A DNA stretch of 64,000 nucleotides from NCBI RefSeq assembly GCF_014655295.1, contig NZ_BNBI01000009.1:248001-312000 (forward strand), in the 5' to 3' direction. The translations under genes and the position numbers were made by a program. Position 1 is the stretch's first letter. Each line of letters starts with the position of its first letter. This DNA is from Streptomyces fumanus (GTDB lineage Bacteria; Actinomycetota; Actinomycetes; Streptomycetales; Streptomycetaceae). Below, one piece after another: positions 55,064 to 62,954 of the stretch. Below the pieces are notes generated by a model that had not been told where the DNA came from, searched no databases, and saw only the letters and a program-made list of their open reading frames with translations.

Positions 55064-55127
55064 TTGACGAAGTCCTCGGCGGGCCATAGGTTCCCGGAAC
55101 ATTCGGATGATTAATCGAAACATTCGA
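55064..55127 (+). promoter_or_regulatory. GH3 promoter with two LacI-type operators
   Basis: TTGACG (55064-55069), 17 bp, TAGGTT (55087-55092) forms a consensus promoter with a start near 55099. CCGGAACATTCGG (55094-55106) and TCGAAACATTCGA (55115-55127) share ACATTCG and are 21 bp, two helical turns, apart. They overlap and follow the start point. Confidence 0.65.
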
Positions 55128-55207
55128 AAGCGGCACGTCCGAGCGACCGTACGCGGCACGTGTCAGCACCGTGTGAGAGGGCCGTCCGTCCACCCGACAG
55201 GAGTTCC

Positions 55208-57529
55208 ATGACCACCGCGCCCTGGCGTGACCCCGCCCTGCCCGCCACCGCCCGTGTCGACGACCTCCTGGCGCGGATGACCCTGGAGGAGAAGGCCGCC
55301 CAGTTGTACGGCGTGTGGGTGGGCGCGGAGACGGACGGCGACGGCGTCGCCCCCCTCCAGAGCGAGATGAGCGCCGACTACGACTGGGACGAGCTGATCA
55401 CCCACGGACTGGGCCAGCTCACCCGCCCCTTCGGCACCGCCCCCGTCGACCCGGCCGTCGGCGCCCGGGCGCTGGCCAACGCCCAGCGGCGGATCACCGC
55501 GGCCGGGCGCTTCGGCATCCCGGCGCTGGCCCACGAGGAGTGCCTGGCCGGGTTCACCACCTGGCGGGCCACCGCCTACCCGGTGCCGCTGGCCTGGGGC
55601 GCCACCTTCGACCCGGGCCTGGTCGAGGAGATGGCCGGGCGGATCGGCCGCGACCTGCGCTCGGTCGGCGTCCACCAGGGCCTCGCGCCCGTCCTGGACG
55701 TCGTCCGCGATCCGCGCTGGGGCCGGGTGGAGGAGACCATCGGCGAGGACCCGTACCTGGTCGGCACGGTCGGTGCCGCGTACGTACGGGGCCTGGAGTC
55801 GGCCGGGATCGTCGCGACGCTGAAGCACTTCGCCGGGTACGCCTCCTCGGCCGGGGCCCGGAACCTGGCGCCGGTGCGGGCCGGGGTGCGGGAGTTCGCG
55901 GACGTGACCCTGCCGCCGTTCGAGCTGGCGCTGCGCGAGGGCGGGGCGCGGTCGGTGATGGCGGCGTACACCGAGACCGACGGCGTCCCGGCCTCCGCGG
56001 ACCCGGTGCTGCTGTCCGGGCTGCTGCGCGGCGAGTGGGGCTTCGAGGGCACGGTGGTCGCCGACTACTTCGGCATCGGCTTCCTGGAGAGCCTGCACCG
56101 CGTCGCCGGCTCCCCCGCCGAGGCGGCGCACCTGGCGCTCACCGCCGGCATCGACGTGGAGCTGCCCACCCTGAAGTGCTACGGCCGTCCGCTGCTGGAC
56201 GCGGTCCGCGCGGGCCGCGTCCCCGAGGACCTGGTGGACCGGGCGGCCCGCCGGGTCCTGCTGCAGAAGTGCGAGCTGGGCCTGCTGGACGAGGACTGGA
56301 CCCCCGAGCCGCCCGGCGACCCGGCCGCCGTCGACCTGGACTCCCCCGGCAACCGCGCCCTCGCCCGGCGCCTGGCCGAGGAGTCGGTCGTCCTGCTGGA
56401 CAACCCGGACGGCCTGCTGCCGCTCGCCCCCGACACCCGGATCGCGGTGGTCGGGCCGCGCGCCGCCGACGCGCTGGCGATGCTCGGCTGCTACTCCTTC
56501 CCGTCCCATGTGCTGCCCCGGCACCCCGAGGTGGCCACCGGCATCGACATCCCCACCGTGCTGGACGCGCTGCGCGCCGAACTGCCCGACGCCAAGGTGA
56601 CGTTCGCCGAGGGCTGCGACACCTCCGGGCCGGACACCTCCGGCTTCGAGGAGGCGGTCGCGCGCTGCGCCGAGGCGGACGTGTGCGTGGCCGTGCTGGG
56701 CGACCGGGCGGGCCTGTTCGGCCGGGGCACCTCGGGCGAGGGCTGCGACGCCAGCGACCTGGCCCTCCCCGGCGTGCAGTGCGAGCTGCTGGACGCGCTG
56801 GTCGCCACCGGCGTGCCGGTCGTCCTGGTGCTGCTGACCGGACGGCCGTACGCGCTGGGCCGCTGGCACGGCAGGCTGGGCGCCGTCGTCCAGGCGTTCT
56901 TCCCCGGGGAGGAGGGCGGCCCGGCGGTCGCGGGGGTGCTCTCCGGCCGCGTCACCCCCTCGGGGCGGCTCCCGGTGAGCGTCCCGAGGCTGCCCGGCGG
57001 CCAGCCCTGGACCTACCTCCAGCCGCCCCTGGGCCTGGCGGGCGAGGTCAGCAACCTGGACCCGACCCCGCTGTACCCCTTCGGCCACGGCCGCTCGTAC
57101 ACGACGTTCGCCTGGGAGGACTTCACCGGCGGCCCGGCCGAGGTGCTCGGCACGGACGGCTCGTACGACCTCTCCGTCACCGTGCGCAACACCGGGGACC
57201 GGGCGGGCGCCGAGGTGGTCCAGCTCTATCTGCACGACCCGGTGGCGAGCGTGACCCGGCCCGACGTCCGGCTGGTCGGCTACCAGCGGCTGGACCTGGC
57301 GCCGGGACAGGCGCGCCGGGTGACGTTCCGCTTCCACGCGGACCTGTCGGCCTTCACCGACCGCTCCGGCCGGCGCGTGGTCGAGCCGGGCGCCCTGGAG
57401 CTGCGCCTGGCCGCCTCCAGCGCGGACGTACGCCACACCGCGCACCTCACCCTGACCGGCCCGGAACGCGTCCTGGGCCCGGACCGCGAGCTGCGCTGCG
57501 GGACGGAGGTCGCGGAGGTGACGGGCTGA
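55208..57529 (+). CDS. Glycoside hydrolase family 3 beta-glycosidase
   Basis: 773 residues, no signal peptide. The N-terminal barrel has APVLDVVRDPRWGRVEETIGEDPYL and KHFAGY, with the nucleophile Asp286 in VVADYFGIGF. The C-terminal sandwich and a fibronectin III-like domain (FGHGRSYTTFAW, NTGDRAGAEVVQLYLHDP) are complete. Likely an intracellular beta-glucosidase or beta-xylosidase acting on imported oligosaccharides. ATG at 55208 follows AGGAG. It is controlled by the divergent LacI protein. Confidence 0.92.
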   Translation: MTTAPWRDPALPATARVDDLLARMTLEEKAAQLYGVWVGAETDGDGVAPLQSEMSADYDWDELITHGLGQLTRPFGTAPVDPAVGARALANAQRRITAAGRFGIPALAHEECLAGFTTWRATAYPVPLAWGATFDPGLVEEMAGRIGRDLRSVGVHQGLAPVLDVVRDPRWGRVEETIGEDPYLVGTVGAAYVRGLESAGIVATLKHFAGYASSAGARNLAPVRAGVREFADVTLPPFELALREGGARSVMAAYTETDGVPASADPVLLSGLLRGEWGFEGTVVADYFGIGFLESLHRVAGSPAEAAHLALTAGIDVELPTLKCYGRPLLDAVRAGRVPEDLVDRAARRVLLQKCELGLLDEDWTPEPPGDPAAVDLDSPGNRALARRLAEESVVLLDNPDGLLPLAPDTRIAVVGPRAADALAMLGCYSFPSHVLPRHPEVATGIDIPTVLDALRAELPDAKVTFAEGCDTSGPDTSGFEEAVARCAEADVCVAVLGDRAGLFGRGTSGEGCDASDLALPGVQCELLDALVATGVPVVLVLLTGRPYALGRWHGRLGAVVQAFFPGEEGGPAVAGVLSGRVTPSGRLPVSVPRLPGGQPWTYLQPPLGLAGEVSNLDPTPLYPFGHGRSYTTFAWEDFTGGPAEVLGTDGSYDLSVTVRNTGDRAGAEVVQLYLHDPVASVTRPDVRLVGYQRLDLAPGQARRVTFRFHADLSAFTDRSGRRVVEPGALELRLAASSADVRHTAHLTLTGPERVLGPDRELRCGTEVAEVTG

Positions 57530-57530
57530 C

Positions 57531-57576
57531 GGGGGCGGCGGACGGGACGGGGGCGGCGGACGGGACGGGGGCGCCG
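57531..57576. repeat. 18-bp tandem repeat after the GH3 gene
   Basis: GGGGGCGGCGGACGGGAC occurs twice (57531-57548, 57549-57566) and a partial copy follows, in the short gap before the convergent small gene. Confidence 0.8.
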
Positions 57577-57592
57577 GGGTCGGCGTCCCCGC

Positions 57593-57847
57593 TCAGTCGT
57601 CCACCGTCTCGAACCGCCACCGGTGCACCGCCCGGGTGACCAGCTCCCCGTCGGGTTCGGGGAGTTCGGGCAGGTCGCTGTCGTACTCCGCGTCCCACCA
57701 GGTGATCACCAGGACCCGGTCCTGGGGGGCGCGGAGGGTCTCGCGGCGCAGCGGCTCCGCGGGCAGCGCCTGGGCCCGGGCCCAGGCCAGCAGGTCCGCG
57801 CCCCGGCCGGGGACGGCGCGGGCCTCCCACATCAGGGCGACGGTCAT
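57593..57847 (-). CDS. Small conserved-looking protein coupled to tsaD
   Basis: 84 residues: MTVALMWEARAVPGRGADLL start, a LVITWWDAEYD strand and an acidic loop. The size and strand pattern resemble ferredoxin-like ABM dimers, but I do not recognise a family. Its ATG overlaps the tsaD stop by 4 nt (ATGA), so it belongs to the tsaB-rimI-tsaD operon. Confidence 0.7.
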   Translation of the reverse strand: MTVALMWEARAVPGRGADLLAWARAQALPAEPLRRETLRAPQDRVLVITWWDAEYDSDLPELPEPDGELVTRAVHRWRFETVDD

Positions 57848-58929
57848 GAGTACAGGTTCTCCTTGGCGGTCTCGTGCACATGGTCGTGGCCGGGGACGTG
57901 CGGGTCGGTCACCGGCAGCGAGGAGTCCGCGGACAGCTCCCAGTCGGAGACGGGCCGGTCGCGGGCGACCATCTCGGCGCCGAGGGCGGCGACCATCGCC
58001 CCGTTGTCCGTGCACAGCTTGGGCCGGGGCACCCGCAGCCGGATGCCGGCCGCCTCGCAGCGCTCCTGCGCCAGGGCCCGCAGCCGCGAGTTGGCGGCGA
58101 CGCCGCCGCCGATCATCAGGTGGTCGACGCCCTGGTCCTTGCAGGCCCGGACCGCCTTGCGGGTCAGCACGTCGACGACGGCCTCCTGGAAGGAGGCGGC
58201 CACGTCCCGCACCGGCACCTCCTCGCCCGCCGCCCGCTTGGCCTCGATCCAGCGGGCCACGGCCGTCTTCAGCCCGGAGAAGGAGAAGTCGTACGCGGGG
58301 TCGCGGGGCCCGGTCAGGCCGCGCGGGAACGCGATCGCCGCCGGGTCGCCCTCGCGGGCGTACCGGTCGATGACCGGACCGCCGGGGAAGCCCAGGTTCA
58401 GCACCCGGGCGATCTTGTCGAACGCCTCGCCGGCCGCGTCGTCGATGGTCGCGCCCATCGGCCGGACGTCGGAGGTGATGTCGGAGGAGAGCAGCAGCGA
58501 GGAGTGGCCGCCGGAGACCAGCAGCGCCATCGTCGGCTCGGGCAGCGGCCCGTGCTCCAGTTGGTCCACGCAGATGTGCGAGGCGAGGTGGTTGACGCCG
58601 TACAGCGGCTTGCCCAGCGCGTAGGCGTACGCCTTCGCCGCCGAGACGCCGACCAGCAGCGCGCCGGCCAGGCCGGGGCCGGCGGTGACGGCGATGCCGT
58701 CGAGGTCGCGGGCGCTCACCCCGGCCTCGGTCAGGGCGCGCTCGATGGTGGGGACCATCGCCTCCAGGTGGGCGCGGCTCGCGACCTCGGGGACGACACC
58801 GCCGAAGCGGGCGTGCTCGTCGACGCTGGAGGCGACGGCGTCGGCCAGCAGCGTGGTGCCGCGCACGATGCCGACACCGGTCTCGTCGCAGGAGGTCTCG
58901 ATCCCCAGGACCAGGGGTTCGTCAGCCAT
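57844..58929 (-). CDS. tsaD: tRNA t6A synthesis protein TsaD
   Basis: 361 residues of the Kae1/TsaD ASKHA fold: LGIETSCDETGVGIV start, metal-binding HLASHICVD, LLVSGGHSSLLL and GGGVAANSRLR. It transfers the threonylcarbamoyl group to A37 of ANN-decoding tRNAs with TsaB and TsaE, both encoded nearby. It overlaps rimI by 8 nt. Confidence 0.96.
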   Translation of the reverse strand: MADEPLVLGIETSCDETGVGIVRGTTLLADAVASSVDEHARFGGVVPEVASRAHLEAMVPTIERALTEAGVSARDLDGIAVTAGPGLAGALLVGVSAAKAYAYALGKPLYGVNHLASHICVDQLEHGPLPEPTMALLVSGGHSSLLLSSDITSDVRPMGATIDDAAGEAFDKIARVLNLGFPGGPVIDRYAREGDPAAIAFPRGLTGPRDPAYDFSFSGLKTAVARWIEAKRAAGEEVPVRDVAASFQEAVVDVLTRKAVRACKDQGVDHLMIGGGVAANSRLRALAQERCEAAGIRLRVPRPKLCTDNGAMVAALGAEMVARDRPVSDWELSADSSLPVTDPHVPGHDHVHETAKENLYS

Positions 58930-59434
58930 TGTTCTCGGTTCCTTGTACGGAGGTCGAAGGGTCGGTGAGGCGCATCACCAGGGCGTCCACGTTGCCCGGC
59001 TGGTAGTAGCCGCGCCGGACGCCGACGGGCCGGAAGCCGAAGCGCTCGTAGAGCTTCTGCGCGCGGACGTTGTCCACCCGGCACTCCAGCAGCACCTCGG
59101 CGCACTCGAAGGCGGTGGCCGCGCGGAGCAGCTCGGTCAGCAGCAGCGAGCCGAGGCCGGTGCCCCACTGGTCGCGGGCGACGGCGATGGTCTGCACATC
59201 GGCCTGCTCGCTGGAGGAGGCGACCAGCCCGGCGTACCCGACGATCCGGCCGCCGGGCTCCTCGGCGACCACGTACCGGCGGGTCGCCCCCGGTCCCCGG
59301 GCGTGGGCCAGCTCGGACCAGAACATGCCCCGGGACCAGGCGTCCTCCGGGAACAGCTCGCGTTCCAGGGTCAGCACCGGGTCGATGTCCCACCAGCGCA
59401 TCTCGCGCAGCACGGCGGTCGCTGTCCCGGTCAC
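58922..59434 (-). CDS. rimI: Ribosomal protein S18-alanine N-acetyltransferase (RimI-like)
   Basis: 170 residues, GNAT fold: VLTLERELFPEDAWSRGMFW start, acetyl-CoA loop VARDQWGTGLGSLLL and the ECRVDNVRAQKLYERFGF block. It sits between tsaB and tsaD, as in most actinobacteria. The GTG at 59434 overlaps the tsaB stop (GTGA). The substrate is assigned by family and context. Confidence 0.9.
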   Translation of the reverse strand: MTGTATAVLREMRWWDIDPVLTLERELFPEDAWSRGMFWSELAHARGPGATRRYVVAEEPGGRIVGYAGLVASSSEQADVQTIAVARDQWGTGLGSLLLTELLRAATAFECAEVLLECRVDNVRAQKLYERFGFRPVGVRRGYYQPGNVDALVMRLTDPSTSVQGTENNG

Positions 59435-60084
59435 CTGGGGGTGACCACCTTGTAGTTCCTGGGCACCTGCGCGTCGGGCCGGCGCAGGTACAGCGGCCGG
59501 GGCGCCAGGAGTTCCTCGCCGGCCGCGAGCCGCTCGGCGGCCAGGGCGGCCAGGGCGGCGGCGGACACGTGCTCGGGCGCGTGCGCCCGGGGGAAGGTGT
59601 CCGGGTAGAGCAGCGCGCCCGCGCCGACCGCGGGCAGCCCCGCCACCTGGCCGGCGAGGTCGGCGGGACGGTCGACGGCCGGGTCGGTCAGGCGGGTGCG
59701 GGAGTCGGCGTAGCGGGCCCAGTAGACCTCCTTGCGGCGGGCGTCGGTCGCCACCACGAAGGGGCCGTCCAGGTCGGCGGCGTAGGCCAGGCCGTCCAGC
59801 GTGCACACGCCGTGCACGGGCACGCCGAGCGCCAGCCCGAAGGTCTCCGCGGTCATCAGGCCGACCCGCAGCCCGGTGTACGGGCCCGGCCCGACGCCCA
59901 CGACGATGCCGGTGACGGCGTCGAGCCGGCGGCCGGCCCGGTCCAGCACCCGGTCGACGGCGGGCAGCAGCAGCTCACCGTGGCGGCGGGCGTCGACCTG
60001 GCTCGACGAGGCGATGACGTCCGTGCCGTCGTGCAGGGCGACGGTCACGGCGGGAGTGGCGGTATCCAGAGCGAGCAAGAGCAC
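59431..60084 (-). CDS. tsaB: tRNA t6A synthesis protein TsaB
   Basis: 217 residues. LALDTATPAVTVAL start, RRHGELLLPAVDRVL and GVGPGPYTGLRVGLMTAETFGLALG are diagnostic. TsaB is the non-catalytic partner of TsaD. It begins the tsaB-rimI-tsaD-small protein operon, and all junctions in it overlap. Confidence 0.95.
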   Translation of the reverse strand: MLLLALDTATPAVTVALHDGTDVIASSSQVDARRHGELLLPAVDRVLDRAGRRLDAVTGIVVGVGPGPYTGLRVGLMTAETFGLALGVPVHGVCTLDGLAYAADLDGPFVVATDARRKEVYWARYADSRTRLTDPAVDRPADLAGQVAGLPAVGAGALLYPDTFPRAHAPEHVSAAALAALAAERLAAGEELLAPRPLYLRRPDAQVPRNYKVVTPR

Positions 60085-60194
60085 GCGAACAGCCTACGGC
60101 GGCCCGGGGACCCGTGTCGGCCGACCCGGTCCGGCGGTCACCGGCTGCTACCGTCGCCGCACCAGCAGCACGTACGACGCCGAGGTGGTCGCCA

Positions 60195-60758
60195 GTGCCC
60201 AGCAGCAGCTCCGCAGTCGTCACCGGGCTCACCGCGGCGGCCCTGGGGACCGTCGGCGTCCTCGCCTACCAGGCGTCGGCGAACGCCCCCGCCGGCCTGG
60301 ACCGGCCCCGCGCCAGCGCGAGCCCCGCCCCCGGCCCCGGCGCCACGAAGGCCCCCCGCGACAGACGGCACCCGCACGCCCTGCCCGCCGGGTCCGGTAC
60401 GGGTGAACGGGTCGTGTACTCGGTGGACGACGACCGGGTCTGGCTGGTCGGCGCGGGCGACCGGGTCCGGCGCACGTTCGCGGTCGCGCCCGGCGCGGTG
60501 GACCCCCGGCCGGGCGTCTACGCGGTCACCTCCCGCTCCAACCGGGTCACCGGCTCCGACGGCGTCCCCGTGGAGCACGTGGTGCGCTTCACCAGCGTGG
60601 ACGGCGTGGTGGTCGGCTTCAGCGCGGCGGTGGACGGCTCCCCGGCGAGGCCCCCGGCGGCCGGGGCGCGCACCGGCGGCATCCGGGAGAGCCGCGAGGA
60701 CGGCGCGGCGATGTGGGACTTCGCGACGATCGGCCAGAAGGTGGTCGTCGTCCGCTGA
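60195..60758 (+). CDS. Degenerate L,D-transpeptidase-like exported protein
   Basis: 187 residues: an N-terminal membrane/signal helix (about 5-28), a Pro-rich linker and a YkuD-like beta domain (RVWLVGAGDRVRRTFAVAPG, RPGVYAVTSRS). At the position of the catalytic SHGC(I/V)R motif it reads RTGGIR (159-164), so the His and Cys nucleophile are Thr160 and Gly162. It cannot catalyse transpeptidation by the usual route. GTG at 60195 has GAGGTGG upstream. It is divergent from tsaB. Confidence 0.7.
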   Translation: MPSSSSAVVTGLTAAALGTVGVLAYQASANAPAGLDRPRASASPAPGPGATKAPRDRRHPHALPAGSGTGERVVYSVDDDRVWLVGAGDRVRRTFAVAPGAVDPRPGVYAVTSRSNRVTGSDGVPVEHVVRFTSVDGVVVGFSAAVDGSPARPPAAGARTGGIRESREDGAAMWDFATIGQKVVVVR

Positions 60759-60888
60759 GACGTGTCCCTCGTCGCCTGAGCCGTCTCTCTCGTCGCCTGA
60801 GCCGTGTCCCTCGCCGCCGGGATTCCGACAAGACGTCGGGAAAACGTTGCGCTCCGCTTCCCCGGCGTGGTCACATGGTATCCAGTCC

Positions 60889-60910
60889 GTGGTTAGGTAT
60901 GCCTAACCAC
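60889..60910. promoter_or_regulatory. Iron-box-like palindrome upstream of a 55-residue ORF
   Basis: GTGGTTAGG-TATG-CCTAACCAC is a perfect 22-bp inverted repeat. Its TTAGG..CCTAA core resembles half of the IdeR/DmdR iron box (TTAGGTTAGGCTAACCTAA). It ends 28 bp before the small ORF. Confidence 0.5.
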
Positions 60911-60938
60911 GTCCGCCCCCGCCCCTCAGGAGGCGACC

Positions 60939-61106
60939 ATGTCGGCTTCCCAGCCCCAGGCCCGGCCCCCGCTGCCGGTCCCGTCCGAGGTGTCGATGCG
61001 CGACCTGCTCGCGTCGTGCGCCGCGGCGGCGGCCGTCTCGACCCCGCCGCGCGCCCCCGAACCGGAGCCCCGCCGGCGGGCCGGGGAGCAGCGCGAGGCG
61101 GCCTGA
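60939..61106 (+). CDS. Small protein of 55 residues
   Basis: An ATG-started ORF with a strong Shine-Dalgarno (AGGAGG at 60929-60934). The product starts MSASQPQARPPLPVPSEV, contains the helix SMRDLLASCAAAAAVS (about 18-33) and ends in a charged Glu/Arg/Pro tail. Third-position G/C is high, so it looks coding. I recall similar MRDLLASCAAA peptides in Streptomyces but know no function. The palindrome just upstream suggests iron control. Confidence 0.65.
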   Translation: MSASQPQARPPLPVPSEVSMRDLLASCAAAAAVSTPPRAPEPEPRRRAGEQREAA

Positions 61107-61109
61107 CCG

Positions 61110-61634
61110 CTACCCGGTGAGGGTGCTCAGGCCGGCCGTGGCCCAGCGGGCGCCGACGCCGGTCACGGTGACGTGCCGGACCTCGTCGGCGGTGTCCCCG
61201 ACGGCCCGGTGGATCACCAGGTGGAGCCGGTCCTCGGTGAGTTCCTCGACCTTGCCCTCGCCCCACTCCACGACGACCACGGACTCGGGCAGGGAGACGT
61301 CCAGGTCCAGGTCCTCCATCTCGTCCAGCCCGCCGGACAGCCGGTAGGCGTCGACGTGGACCAGCGGCGGCCCGTCGCCGAGCGAGGGGTGCACCCGGGC
61401 GATCACGAACGTCGGCGAGGTGACCGCGCCGCGCACGCCGAGGCCCTCGCCGAGCCCCCGGGTGAGCGTCGTCTTGCCCGCGCCCAGCTCCCCGCTCAGC
61501 ATCACCAGGTCCCCGGCCCGCAGCAGCCCGGCCAGCCTGCGGCCCAGCTCCCGCATCCGCTCGGGGGAGGTGACGGTGATCTCGACGACGGGGGCGGGCT
61601 CAGCGGGGCCGCGCGCTGCTGCTGGTGCTTCCAT
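61110..61634 (-). CDS. tsaE: tRNA t6A synthesis ATPase TsaE
   Basis: 174 residues. Walker A SGELGAGKTT, TSPTFVIARVH and HVDAYRLSGGLDEMEDLDLD are typical of TsaE; VEWGEG completes it. It drives the TsaBD cycle. ATG at 61634 lies inside the 3' end of the upstream hydrolase gene (35-nt overlap). Two short plus-strand genes lie between it and tsaB. Confidence 0.95.
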   Translation of the reverse strand: MEAPAAARGPAEPAPVVEITVTSPERMRELGRRLAGLLRAGDLVMLSGELGAGKTTLTRGLGEGLGVRGAVTSPTFVIARVHPSLGDGPPLVHVDAYRLSGGLDEMEDLDLDVSLPESVVVVEWGEGKVEELTEDRLHLVIHRAVGDTADEVRHVTVTGVGARWATAGLSTLTG

Positions 61635-62865
61635 AGCCGTCCACGGTAGTACCTGCCGGGACGGCACCGGCGCGCACCAGCAGGTCGGCGAGGCGGTCGG
61701 TGACCAGCTCCGGGTGCTCAAGCATCACCAGGTGCCCGGCGTCCGGGACGAGGACCAGTTCGGCGCCGGGCAGCAGGTCGGCGATGGCCTCGCTGTGCTC
61801 GCTGGGCGTGACCAGGTCCCGCACCCCGGCCAGCACCAGCACGGGCAGCTCCGCGAACCGGGCCAGCGCCGCGGTCTTGTCGTGGTCGTCGAAGGCCGGG
61901 TAGAACTCGGCGACCACGTCTATCGGCGTGGCCTCGATCATCCGCTCGGCGAACCGGGCGACGGCCGGATCGACGTCCCGGGCCGCGAACGAGTACCGCT
62001 TGATGACCCCGGCGAACAGGTCCGCGGTCGCCCGGCGCCCCCTCTCCACCAGCTCCGCCCGCTGTCCCAGGGCCTTCAGCACCCCGGGCAGCACCCGCCG
62101 CACCGCGTTGACCCCGGCCACCGGCAGCCCGAAGTTGACCTCCCCGAGCCGCCCCGACGAGGTGCCCACCAGCGCCACCCCGACGACCCGGTCGCGGATC
62201 AGCTCGGGGTACTGGTCGGCCAGCGCCATCACGGTCATCCCGCCCATGCTGTGCCCGACCAGGACGACCGGCCCCTCGGGCACCGCCGCGTCGAGCACCG
62301 CCTTCAGGTCCCGGCCCAGTTCGTCGATGCTGACCGGCGCGCCGCCCCGCGCCTGCGCCACGCCCCGCCCGGAGCGGCCGTGGCTGCGCTGGTCCCAGTA
62401 GACGGCCCGTACGGCACCGCGCAGCGCCTCGCGCTGGAAGTGCCAGGAGTCCTGGTTGAGGCAGTAGCCGTGGCAGAAGACGACGGTCGCGGGGGCGGGG
62501 GTCTTGCGGCCGAACAGCCGGCGGCGGCGCGGCGCGGGGCCGCCCTCCGGCTCGATGTCGTCCACCTCGTAGTACAGCTCGGTGCCATCGTCGGCGTACG
62601 CCTGGCCGGGTGTGCCGCGCAGCGCGCCGTAGGGTCCGGCGGAGTCCAGGGCGAGGCGGGCCTTGCGGCGGATGCCGCGGCCGACCGTCAGCCGTTCTAT
62701 CGCCACCCCGGCCGCGGCTCCCGCCGCGACCACGCCGATCACCGCCCCCGCCAGGCCGGTCGCCCGGCGCCGGCCGCCGGCGGCGGCACCGGCCGCGGCC
62801 TCGGTGGCGGAGGCGACGGCCGCCGCGGCGACGTCCGCGACGGCCTGCCCGCTGCTCTCGCTCAC
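61600..62865 (-). CDS. Alpha/beta hydrolase with N-terminal membrane helix
   Basis: 421 residues. Ala-rich N-terminus and a hydrophobic helix (about 38-56), then the hydrolase domain: VVFCHGYCLNQDSWHFQ, VYWDQRSHGRSG, nucleophile elbow GHSMGG, Asp in LAGVRDLVTPSEHSE and His in VPDAGHLVMLEHPE. The substrate is unknown. It lies between alr and tsaE, with which it overlaps. Confidence 0.85.
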   Translation of the reverse strand: MSESSGQAVADVAAAAVASATEAAAGAAAGGRRRATGLAGAVIGVVAAGAAAGVAIERLTVGRGIRRKARLALDSAGPYGALRGTPGQAYADDGTELYYEVDDIEPEGGPAPRRRRLFGRKTPAPATVVFCHGYCLNQDSWHFQREALRGAVRAVYWDQRSHGRSGRGVAQARGGAPVSIDELGRDLKAVLDAAVPEGPVVLVGHSMGGMTVMALADQYPELIRDRVVGVALVGTSSGRLGEVNFGLPVAGVNAVRRVLPGVLKALGQRAELVERGRRATADLFAGVIKRYSFAARDVDPAVARFAERMIEATPIDVVAEFYPAFDDHDKTAALARFAELPVLVLAGVRDLVTPSEHSEAIADLLPGAELVLVPDAGHLVMLEHPELVTDRLADLLVRAGAVPAGTTVDGYGSTSSSARPR

Positions 62866-62954
62866 GTACCGCTCCTCTTCGCCGGCCCGGCCCCGTGCCG
62901 CTGGCCCCTAGGGCTCTGGTTCACCCGAAAGTGTGCGTCATGCACACGCCGGGG

